Of a stretch of DNA of 64,000 bases, positions 17,566 through 27,200 are shown piece after piece. The notes below the pieces were generated by a model. It made no database searches. It was not told where the DNA came from and was given only the letters and a program-made list of their open reading frames with translations. The stretch's first letter is position 1. Every line of letters begins with the position of its first letter. This DNA is from Anaerolineae bacterium (GTDB lineage Bacteria; Chloroflexota; Anaerolineae; Aggregatilineales; Aggregatilineaceae), in contig JAOSJP010000040.1 in assembly GCA_027494015.1 (NCBI GenBank), positions 62,001 through 126,000 of the forward strand. Reading direction: 5' to 3'. The translations under genes and the position numbers were made by a program.

Positions 17566-18043
17566 GGTATCCTCCAACAGGTGTGATGTGCTATGAGAAT
17601 GCTTACGTGTGCGGACGATGTGAAATCGGGTGGCTAGCTGCGTTCCTGCGTTCCAGTTCGTCTCAGAACAGCCGGTCTTATTTCCTATTGCTGAACCGCC
17701 AGTGCGATGCGTGCTCCTTTCCGCAACTCTCTATAGTGGCTTTTCAGCCGGCGACCCCTGCTCCATTGAACACACGAGGCAGCCTCCACTGTCGCTCAAC
17801 AAGCAGCGGGCTGCCCCTGTCCGGTTCACCTATGGCCTGTCGCCGGCATCCAACCACCACCAGCCTACACGAGCATCCCAATAGGGATGCTGCCATGCTG
17901 CGCTGAGCCTGCATAGACAGTGTAGGCGACGATGTATTGGCTCAACGCTTACCAACGCTTGCCCAGATTCCTGTCCATCGAGATATATTCCCATTATAGA
18001 CTAAGCCATCACAGAGGCCAACAACAATTCTGGCGAGAGGGGG

Positions 18044-18222
18044 GTCCACGAACGAGTTATCAGCGATTGCCGAAGGCCCCCATCCCCCAGCCCCTTCCCC
18101 CAGCAAAGCTAGGGAAAGGGGAGGCCAGTTCGTCCCTTCTCTAGCTTCGCTGGAGGAGGATTGAGGGGGAGGCCTTCAGCGAACATTCCCAAACTTCTCC
18201 TGGCGACAGGTTGTTCGTGGAC
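18044..18222. repeat. element C copy 1 (GTCCACGAAC ends)
   Basis: The ends GTCCACGAAC and GTTCGTGGAC are inverted copies. Inside is a stretch with CCCCATCCCCCAGCCCC and CTCTAGCTTCGCTGGAGGAGG, shared with two tandem copies at 47.6-48.1 kb. It lies in the 1.2-kb gap 17566-18794 upstream of the CODH operon. The first part of that gap (17566-18040) shows no convincing gene. Confidence 0.65.
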
Positions 18223-18246
18223 CCGGCGAGAGGTGCGCTGCGCAAG

Positions 18247-18562
18247 AGACTTCCGAAGTCTTCAAGACTTCGGAAGTCTGGTGTCTGAGCGCCTCAGCGC
18301 CGAGCGAGAGTGAGATCAACGAGGCAAGGGCCTCGTCTCTTCAATCCCTTACCTGGGATCAGGCAAAGGGGGGCATTTCGGGGAGCTCAAAGCCACCAAC
18401 GGAAGGGGGCAGCGAGGCCCACTCATTCGCAATGGGCAATTCGCAATTCGCAATCCGCACTTCGCAATTCGCAATTCGCAATTCGCAATCCGCAATCCGC
18501 AATCCGCAATTCGCAATTCGCAATCCGCAATCCGCAATCCGCAATCCGCAATCCGCAATCCA
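18247..18562. repeat. palindrome plus 7-bp tandem array
   Basis: AGACTTCCGAAGTCTTCAAG is the left part of a perfect palindrome at 18247-18279. After a segment shared with 13277-13365, an array of alternating GCAATTC and GCAATCC units runs from 18425 to 18562, about 19 units. No spacers of constant length exist, so it is not a CRISPR. No gene is seen here. Confidence 0.75.
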
Positions 18563-18680
18563 TCCCTACGCCCCGCGCGCGATGCCGATTGTGACAAACG
18601 CAAGAAAGATCGGTGATGGTTTTCACTGCATGGCAGACTGGTTTTAGCCCATCATGAAGACTATGGGCGGCTTTAAGCGA

Positions 18681-18710
18681 TTGATTAGTTATAAAGAATA
18701 TTATTATGAA
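18681..18710 (+). promoter_or_regulatory. candidate promoter of the CODH/ACS operon
   Basis: TTGATT at 18681 and TATGAA at 18705 are separated by 18 bases, inside a 45-base AT-rich island in otherwise GC-rich DNA. It lies some 85 bases upstream of the first gene of the cluster. The sequence from 18563 to 18794 is the only unique non-repeat part of the gap. Confidence 0.4.
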
Positions 18711-18794
18711 TAATTCACACGCACTTTGATCACGCTTACAAGACTGCCCAACATCGTTCCTAGCAAGTTGTGGAGGGTCGCAGAGAGCTGTCAC

Positions 18795-19193
18795 ATGGAA
18801 AAACTCACCCTGGAACTCCCCGCCCTGTACGCCGACCACCACGTGCTGGCCGTCCGCCAACTCCTCGCGGAGCTGCCGGGCGTCGCGGCGATCTATGCCA
18901 GCAGCGCGTTCCACGTGGTCGAAGTCACCTTCGATCCCGCGCAGATGGACGCCGAGCGCATTCGCGCGCGCCTCGGCGAAGCGGGCTATCTGGAGCCGCT
19001 GGCTGTCCCGGCTGAATCGGACAGAGCGGCTTACCACTCCGACGATCCCCACGTCTACTTCCGCCACACCGCCGCCTATGCCCACACCGGGCAGACCGTC
19101 GGCTTTGCGCAGCGGGTGGCCCACGCCGGGCGTCCGCTGTGGCCGTGTCCGGGCATGGGGCCGCTGAAGATCACGGATGAGGAAGGGGAATAA
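18795..19193 (+). CDS. small HMA-fold-like protein heading the CODH/ACS operon
   Basis: 132 residues. The first 70 (LTLELPALYADHHVLAVRQLLAELPGV, then VVEVTFDPAQMDAERIRARLGEAGY) match the alternating beta-alpha-beta plan of heavy-metal-associated domains, but the usual metal-binding CxxC is absent: the loop reads YADHH. The tail contains HVYFRHTAAYAHT and LWPCPGMGP, with several His and one Cys. Role unknown; a metal-handling or regulatory protein is plausible because cooS starts two bases after the stop. The ATG at 18795 is preferred to an in-frame start 69 bases earlier because the HMA fold begins here. Confidence 0.65.
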   Translation: MEKLTLELPALYADHHVLAVRQLLAELPGVAAIYASSAFHVVEVTFDPAQMDAERIRARLGEAGYLEPLAVPAESDRAAYHSDDPHVYFRHTAAYAHTGQTVGFAQRVAHAGRPLWPCPGMGPLKITDEEGE

Positions 19194-19195
19194 TC

Positions 19196-21211
19196 ATGGC
19201 AAAAGAGAAACGCAGCCCCGAAGAACTGAGCATTGATCCCGCCGCCCAACAGATGCTGATCCGCGCCGATCAGCTCGGCATCAGCACCGCGTTCACCCGC
19301 GCTGTAGACATGGTCGCCTGCAACATCGGCGGGGCGGGCATGTGCTGCAAGCTGTGCGGCATGGGCCCCTGCCGGCTGACCAAAGATGGTCAGACCGGCG
19401 TGTGCGGCGCGACGCTGGACACCATCCAGGCGCGCAACTTCATCCGCGCCATCGCCGCCGGCGCCGCCGCCCACTCTGATCACGGGCGCGACATGGCCTT
19501 CACGCTCAAGGCCGTGGCCAACGGCCAGGCCGAAGGCTACGCCATCCGCGACGTGGCCAAGCTGCGCAATGTCGCTGCGGAGTACAACATCCCCATCGAG
19601 GGCCGCAGCCCAGAGGAGATCGCCAACGACCTGGCCGACCTGTACATCGCCCAGTTCGGCCAGCAGAAGGGCCGCGTGGCGCCAACTGTTCGCGCACCCA
19701 AGAAGCGCCAGAAGTTGTGGGAAGAGCGGCGCGTGATGCCGCGCGGCGTAGACCGCGAAGTGGTGGAGGCGCTGCACCGCACGCATATCGGCGACGACCA
19801 GGAGGCAGAGCACATCCTGGAGCACGCCGTGCGCACGGCGCTCTCTGACGGGTGGGGCGGCAGCCTGATCGCCACTGATGTCTCAGACATCCTCTTCGGC
19901 ACGCCGGCGCCCATTCTGGGCCAGGCCAATCTGGGCGTGCTGAAGGACGACATGGTCAACGTGATCGTGCACGGCCACGAGCCGACGCTCAGCCAGATGA
20001 TCGTCGCCGCCTCGCAAGACCCGGAGATCATCGCCTACGCACGCAAAGCGGGCGCGAAGGGCATCAACCTGTCCGGCATCTGCTGCACGGCCAACGAAAT
20101 CCTGATGCGCCAGGGCATCCCGGCGGCGGGCAACTTCCTGCAGCAGGAGCTGGCCATCCTCACCGGCGCGGTCGAGGCGATGGTGGTGGACGTGCAGTGC
20201 ATCATGCAGGCGCTGGTCAACCTGGCAACCAACTTCCACACCAAGATCATCACCACCTCGCCGAAGGTGCGCATCAAGGGGGCGACGCATATCGAGTTCG
20301 ACGAGCACAAGGCGCTGACCATCGCCAAGCAGATCCTGCGCGAGGCGATTGACAATTATCAGAATCGCGGCGAGACACAGATTCCCGACGTGCGCGAAGA
20401 CCTGGTTCCCGGCTTCTCGCACGAATACATCAACTACATGCTCGGCGGCAGCTACCGCGCCTCCTTCCGCCCGCTCAACGACGCCATCATGGCCGGGCGC
20501 ATTCGCGGCGTGGCGGCCATCGTCGGCTGCAACAACCCGCGCAGCAAGCACGACTACCTGCACACCTACGTCACGCGCGAGCTGCTGCGCCAGGATGTGC
20601 TGGTCGTCGAGACGGGCTGCGGGGCCATCGCCAGCGCCAAGCTGGGTCTGCTGCTCGGCGAGGCCGGGCTGGACCAGGTGGGGCCGGGCCTGCGCGAGAT
20701 CTGCGAGACGGTCGGCATCCCGCCCGTGCTGCACATGGGGTCGTGCGTGGACAACTCGCGCATCCTGACTGTGCTGACCCAGATGGTTGAGGACGGTGGC
20801 CTGGGCGACGATATTGACCAGGTGCCCGCCGTCGGGCTGGCCCCGGAGTGGATGAGCGAGAAGGCGCTCTCCATCGGCACGTACTGCGTCGCGTCGGGCG
20901 CGTATGTCATCTTCGGCGGCTCTTCGCCGATCGGCGGCATGCCCGACCGCGTGGATGACTCCGACCGCGTGCTGCGCTACATCAGCCAGGGCTGGGAAGC
21001 GCTCTACGGCGGCAAGATGGAATTTATCGCCAATCCCGACGAGATGATCCGCCGCACGCTGGAGCACATAGACAAGAAGCGCGCCGCGCTCAATCTGCCC
21101 GCTTATGATCCGGAGCGGTTCGGGCGCAGCGGCGACCAGCGCATGTTGGAACTCGAAGAACTGCCGCTGGCCGAGCGCCAGGCGGCGCTCTACGGCGTAC
21201 CGGCCAGGTAG
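19196..21211 (+). CDS. cooS: nickel-dependent CO dehydrogenase catalytic subunit (CooS/AcsA)
   Basis: 671 residues, normal family length. It interconverts CO2 and CO with ferredoxin electrons; with ACS the CO is channelled to acetyl-CoA. The N-terminal cysteines Cys42, 50, 51, 54, 59 and 70 (within CNIGGAGMCCKLCGMGPC and GVCGA) fit the D and B FeS clusters. C-cluster ligands are visible: His259 or His261 (VHGHEP), Cys296/297 (GICCTAN), Cys335 (DVQCIMQ), Cys445 (GCNNPR), Cys475 (TGCGA) and Cys517 (GSCVDN). It sits 12 bases upstream of acsB, and the context shows it is the CODH of the Wood-Ljungdahl pathway rather than a stand-alone CO oxidiser. Confidence 0.96.
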   Translation: MAKEKRSPEELSIDPAAQQMLIRADQLGISTAFTRAVDMVACNIGGAGMCCKLCGMGPCRLTKDGQTGVCGATLDTIQARNFIRAIAAGAAAHSDHGRDMAFTLKAVANGQAEGYAIRDVAKLRNVAAEYNIPIEGRSPEEIANDLADLYIAQFGQQKGRVAPTVRAPKKRQKLWEERRVMPRGVDREVVEALHRTHIGDDQEAEHILEHAVRTALSDGWGGSLIATDVSDILFGTPAPILGQANLGVLKDDMVNVIVHGHEPTLSQMIVAASQDPEIIAYARKAGAKGINLSGICCTANEILMRQGIPAAGNFLQQELAILTGAVEAMVVDVQCIMQALVNLATNFHTKIITTSPKVRIKGATHIEFDEHKALTIAKQILREAIDNYQNRGETQIPDVREDLVPGFSHEYINYMLGGSYRASFRPLNDAIMAGRIRGVAAIVGCNNPRSKHDYLHTYVTRELLRQDVLVVETGCGAIASAKLGLLLGEAGLDQVGPGLREICETVGIPPVLHMGSCVDNSRILTVLTQMVEDGGLGDDIDQVPAVGLAPEWMSEKALSIGTYCVASGAYVIFGGSSPIGGMPDRVDDSDRVLRYISQGWEALYGGKMEFIANPDEMIRRTLEHIDKKRAALNLPAYDPERFGRSGDQRMLELEELPLAERQAALYGVPAR

Positions 21212-21222
21212 GAGAGCGACGC

Positions 21223-24200
21223 ATGTCCCGATACATTGCTACGCGCGCGATTCGCGGGGCGAACGCGCTAGTCACCGAAGCAGAGCTGATGCTCGCTAAG
21301 GCGCTCGACGAGAAGGGGCCGGATACGCCCGTCTCTTTCCCCAACACGGCTTACTACCTGCCCGTGATCTACGGCATGACCGGGCGCGAAGTGACCAGGA
21401 TCGGCGACCTGGCCGATGCAGTGCGCCATGCGCGCGAGCTGCTGCACCCAGTCCCCTCGCGCCAGAAGTGGACGCCCTACCTGGGCGAGACGCTCGACAG
21501 CGGCATGGCCACCCTGCTGGCCGCCGAGACCATCGAGGCGATACGCTTCGTCTACGGCTTGCAGCCGGAGCCGTTCCCCGGCATCGAGCTGGCCGGCGGC
21601 ACGTCCTACGGCGGCACCGGCAGTGACCATGTCGGCCACCTCAACGGCCCCATTGACGACATCCAGCTTCGCTCGTGGGGCATCCAGCTTGTAGACGGGC
21701 GTATGCCCGGCTTCGCGGCGATTGTCGGCGCGGCCCGTTCCAACGAGGTCGCCGTCAAGATCGTGCGCGAATTGCAGCAGCGCAACATCCTGTGCTTCCT
21801 CTCCGGCAACGTCAACGGGCGCAGCATCATCCACCAGTTGCAGGAGGAAGGCGTCGAGCTGGGCTACGACACCTACACCGTGCCCTTCGGCACCGACACG
21901 ATCAGCGCCATCTACGCGCTCGGCTTCGCCACGCGCTCGGCGCTGACCTTCGGCGGCATCAAGGCCGGCCAGGCGCGCGATATCCTGCTGTATAACAAGC
22001 AGCGCGTGTTCGCCTTTGTGCTGGCCCTGGGCGAAGTGGACGATCTCAAGTACGCGGCGGCGGCGGGCGCCATCAACTATGGCTTCCCGGTCATCGCCGA
22101 CACGGTCATTCCCGAAATCCTGCCCACGGGCGTCACTACCTACGAGCACGTGGTCAGCATGCCCTTCAACGAGATCGAGGGCAAAGACGACCTGGAGCGC
22201 GCCGAAATCCTGGTGCAGAAATGCATCGAGGTGCGCGGCGTGAAGATCAAGCTCGCCGACGTGCCCGTGCCCGTGCCCTATGGCTCGGCTTTCGAGGGCG
22301 AAGTGGTGCGCAAGGCCGACATGCGCGTCGAGTTCGGCGGCAAATACACGCGCTGCTTCGAGTATCTGCGCATGGTGGACATGGACCAGGTGCAGGACGG
22401 CAAGATCGAGATCGTCGGCCCGACCTTCGACGACATCGAGGCGCAGGGTCACATGGACCTGGGCATCGTCATCGAGGTGGCGGGCCGCCAGATGCAAAAA
22501 GACTTCGAGCCGGTGCTGGAGCGCCAGGTGCACTACTTCGTCAACGGCGCGTCCGGCATCCAGCACATCGGCCAGCGCGACATCGCCTGGATTCGCATCT
22601 CCAACGCCGCCGCCGAAAAAGGCTTCAACCTGGAGCACTTCGGCAAGATTCTGCACGCCCGCTATCACGCCGACTTCGGCGCGATTGTGGACAAGGTGCA
22701 GGTGACGCTCTACACCGACAAGGCGGAGATCGAGAAGTGGCTGGCGCGGGCGCGCGAAGCCTACGATTACCGCAACAAGCGCCTGGAAGACCTGACCGAC
22801 ACGGCGGTGGACGAGTTCTACTCGTGCACGCTGTGCGTCCCGCCCGACCAGGACATCATGCTGGCCGATGGCTCGTTCCTGCCCATCGAAACGCTGATCC
22901 ACCAGACAGTGGACGACGGCCTGCGCCCGGTCATGACCTTCGCTCAAGACCGGCTCACCAGCCACTCGATGGGCGAGTTGTTCATCAACCCCGCTCCGCG
23001 CGAGCTGGTGAGCATCCGCCTGAAGAATGGCAACGACCTGACCCTGACCGCCAACCACAAGGTGCTGGTGGACAGGCCGGAAGGGTTGCTGTGGGTGGCC
23101 GCCGGCAAGCTCCAGGCCGGGGACTACGTGCTGGACGCGCTGCCCGCGCTGGCAGAGTCTGGCGGAGAACCCCCTTACATCATTGACTTTCTGCCAGAAG
23201 ACTACAAAGTTGCGGATGATGCGTTCTACCGGCAGTTGCGCGCCTGGACGCTGGCCCGCTACCCGCGCCTGAGCGAGGCGGCTGGCGCTTTCGGCCTCCC
23301 CTACCGGCGGCTGTACAGCGCGCTCTACTCGCGTCAGGGGGTTTCGCACCAGCGACTGACTATCGGCGAGATCAAGACGGCGCTGGCTGTGCTCGGCCAG
23401 GACTGGGAGGCCGTGAAACAGACGCTGCGCTGCTTCCAGGCGAAGGCCGCGCTGAACCGCACCGAACTCGACGCCGACCTGGTCTATCTGGCCGGCCTGG
23501 TGGCAGCGGACGGTTGCGTGCGCTGGCGCGGCCCCCAGGGACGCAGCGGCGTGTCTGTCCAGTTTACTAACACCGAACCCGCGCTCGTGCAGCGCTTCAA
23601 CGAGATCGTGACCCAGGTCTTTGGGCGCGCGCCCACGCAGCAGACAGTGCCACCCAAGACCAGCCGCTCGGACGACCTGGTGATCGAGGGTCGCCGCGCT
23701 GTCACGGTGGCTGTAGCTGGCAACACCCTGCTGGGCCGCCTGCTCAATGGGCTGGGGATCGGCCTGCCCGACCAGGAGCAAAAATGGAGCGGCTACGCCA
23801 TCTCCGCGCTTCCCGGCGATCTGGTGGCGGCTTTCCTGCGCGGCCTGTTCGACGGTGACGGGCACGTTTCAGGCCAGCGGGCGCTGTTCACCGCGCGCAC
23901 GAAGGGTGAGGCACGCCACGTTCACCTGCTGCTCAAGAAACTGGGCATAGTCTCGTACATCACGCCCATCACACGCGGCTACCAGGTGGCGACCAGTTCC
24001 GATGGCGACGCGCTGCGCTTCCGCGAGCGCGTTGGCTCCGATCATCCGGACAAGCGCGCCCGCCTGGACGCGATCACCTTGCGCCAGGACGAGGGCCATG
24101 TCGTGCGTAACGACACGATTCCCCTGTCCTGCCAGGTGTATCTAACGGCCCTGGCAGAGCGCTATCCGATCCCGGTCAGCCGCTTGCCGGTGGACGACAA

Positions 24201-27200
24201 GACGTTCTCAAGCTGGCGCAAGGGCGAGACTCGGCCCAGCAAGGCCAAGCTCGCGGCTGTGCTGGATGTCCTGAACGGCCTGGTTCCGCCCCAGGACGCC
24301 GATTACGCGGCGCTGCGGGCCTGGGCGCAAGCCGATGTGCGCTTCCAGCAGGTCAGCGAAGTCGTCCCCGTCCCCAGCCAGGGCGAGCGCGTCTACAACT
24401 TCAGCGTCGAGCACACACACAACTACGTGGTCAACGGCGTGATCGTCAAGAACTGCCAGTCGTTCGCCCCAGACCACGTCTGCATCGTCAGCCCAGAACG
24501 GCTGGGGCTGTGCGGCGCGTACAACTGGCTGGACTGCAAGGCATCCTTCAGCATCAACCCCACCGGCCCCAACCAGCCGATCAAGCTCGGCCAGATCATT
24601 GACCCGGTCAAGGGCTACTGGACGGGCACCAACGAGTACGCCGGCATCGGCTCACACGGCACCGTGCAGAAGGTGTCCATGTACTCGATCATGGAAAATC
24701 CGATGACGGCCTGCCTCACCCAGGACGCTGAGGTGATCATTGATGGCCGCCTGACGACCATCAGGGAATGGGTAGACGCTCACCATGGTCAGCCAGGGCC
24801 GTTCGACTCAGTCGCTACGACTCTCGATGATGCTGGCCAAATCACGCCGAGCCGCGTGCTTGGCGTTCATCTCAACCCTGCGCCGCCGTTTTTGGTAGAG
24901 TTGGAGACCAAATCCGGCCAGCGGTTGACCCTGACGCCAAACCATCCCGTCGCTGTTGATCGCTCTGCAGGACAGGTCTGGGTTCGGGCGGACGGGTTGC
25001 AGGTCAATGACCGGGTGTATGCGGCCAGACACATCAAGGTTCAGGAGCATACTCCGCTGGCAATAGACTTGCTGCCGGACGGCTGGCGCATTGCCGACGA
25101 CATCCTGATCACCGAAGCCTGGGCAAAACTGGAGACGGCTTACGGCTCAAAGGCAGCAGCCCGTCGCGCACTGCCGGAACTGCCAGACGTGCGCTCAAGC
25201 TGGTCGCTCTCCCTCTACCGCAAGGTTTGTGAAGGGCTGGGCGAAGACTGGGCCAAGATCAAGACACGTATCCGGCGAGTCGCTCCGCCAGCCGGAAATC
25301 CAGCTCAACGGCTGCCGGAAATCACGCCTGACCTGCTCTACCTGCTTGGTTTCCTGGCCTCAGATGGGTCGCTGAACTGCGTAGGCGAGAGCCAATGCCA
25401 GGCCTTCTTTACCAACACCGAACCTGCCCTGCTGAGCCATATCCAGACAGTCTATGAGCGTGTCTTCCCTGACAAGTCGCTGGGCCGCCGCGAAAAGACT
25501 CACAGCGGTAGAATCGGGACACGATCTATCACCCCGACCAAGACAGGGATGGAGCTTTATGGTTCCAACGCGCTTCTCGGCGCTCTGGCAGATGCACTGG
25601 GCATCCGGCGGGCTGACTCTTCCACCTGGGATTTGAGACGTCTTTTCACGCTGCCCGAAACGCATATCGCTGCGTTCATAGCAGGCGTCTTCGACGGAGA
25701 CGGCTCAGTACGGGTTCGGGAACAGAATGGCTGGATCGTTGGAGAGGCGTACCTGTGCCATAGCGACGAGCAAGCTGCGCGTCATATGGCGCTTCTGCTG
25801 AGACGGCTCGGCATCGTGGCCCATTTCAGCGCAGGCCCGATCTACAAGCTAACCATGCACGGCGCTGACCTGCGACGGTTTGCCTCGCTCATTCACAGCC
25901 ATCACCCCACACGAGCCGAAAAGTTGGCAATTCTAAAGGCTGAAAATGCTGCTGAACTGGATAAGTCCCAGTCGGAAGTGTTGCCCTATGCCGCTGGACA
26001 GGTGCTGGCTCTAGCAGACGCAGCGGGAACATTGAGCACGTCCACGCGCTACTACTATGCAAGCGGGCGTTCACGGCCTGTCAGGGGAAATGTGGCGCGT
26101 GTCCTGGAAGCTCAGCCTGATATAGCCCCAACGCTGCAACCCTGGCTTGAACGCGATGACCTGCTGGACACGGTGACGCGCGTTGAAATGATCCAGAATG
26201 ACGGCAGGTATGAGCACGTTTACAACCTGAGCCTGTTGGACATCAACAGCTACCTGGCAAACGGCCTGCTCGTCAAGAACTGCGGCTGCTTCGAGTGCAT
26301 CGTCATGCTCATCCCCGAAGCGAACGGCGTGATGATCGTCAGCCGCGAAGACACGAGCATGACCCCGGCGGGCATGACCTTCAGCACGCTGGCCGGCATA
26401 GCCGGCGGCGGCCTGCAAACGCCGGGCGTGATGGGCGTCGGCAAATACTACCTGATCAGCCCTAAATTCATCTCCGCCGACGGCGGCCTGAAGCGCGTGG
26501 TGTGGATGAGCAGCATTCTCAAAGAGACGATGGCCGACGAGTTTCGTGTCGCCGCCGAGCGCGAGGGCATACCCAACCTGCTCGACAAGATCGCCGACGA
26601 GCGCAGCGTGTCCGATGTCAGTGAGCTGGTCGCCTGGCTGGAGGAGCACAATCACCCGGCCCTGGCCATGGGGCCGATGGAAGCCAGCGCCGCGCCGGAC
26701 GCAGCAGCGGAAGCCATGCCCGCCAGCGCCGGCGAGATTGACGTGGCGCTCGACGCGCTGGACGAAGCTGCGCCAGCGGTTGAGCCGGAGCCAGAACCCG
26801 CCCTGCCCGAACCGGCGCAGGCCATGTTTGAAGCGCAAGCGGAGCCAGAACCCGCCATGACCCCTGAGCCTGTACCAGCCGATCTGCCGCCCGGCGAGCC
26901 GGGCGCGCCCGAAAGCCCGACAGCCCAGCAGCCGCCGGCCCCTGTGCCGCCCGTTGCGCTGGGCGACGCGGGCGCAGTGTTCTTCGACCAGCTTCGCCGC
27001 GCGCTGGCCGCCGGTCTGCTGGCCGCCGCGCGCGAGCTTGGCGCGGACGTGAGCAGCGTGCCTCTGCCAGCGCCGCCCGCCGCGATTCCCACGCCGCCGC
27101 CGGCCCCTGTTATGCCCGCGCAGGCCGCCCCGCTGCCTCCCGCCCCACCTGCCGAGCCGGTGAAGGCCGAGGCACCCGTCGCGCCGCCCAAACCCGCTGA

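Noticed and set aside
17583..17906. Small plus-strand open frame downstream of the malE start
   Set aside because: No ribosome site, no homology sense, mixed composition; probably chance.
18425..18562. CRISPR-like array
   Set aside because: Units are only seven bases with no unique spacers and no cas genes; a simple tandem repeat.
18423..19124. Minus-strand open frame across the GCAATTC array
   Set aside because: Its protein is largely the translated repeat (RIADCGLRIA type); not a gene.
21268..23865. 865-residue minus-strand open frame opposite acsB
   Set aside because: Repetitive His/Gln/Val/Asp text typical of antisense GC-rich codons; the plus strand is the conserved ACS.
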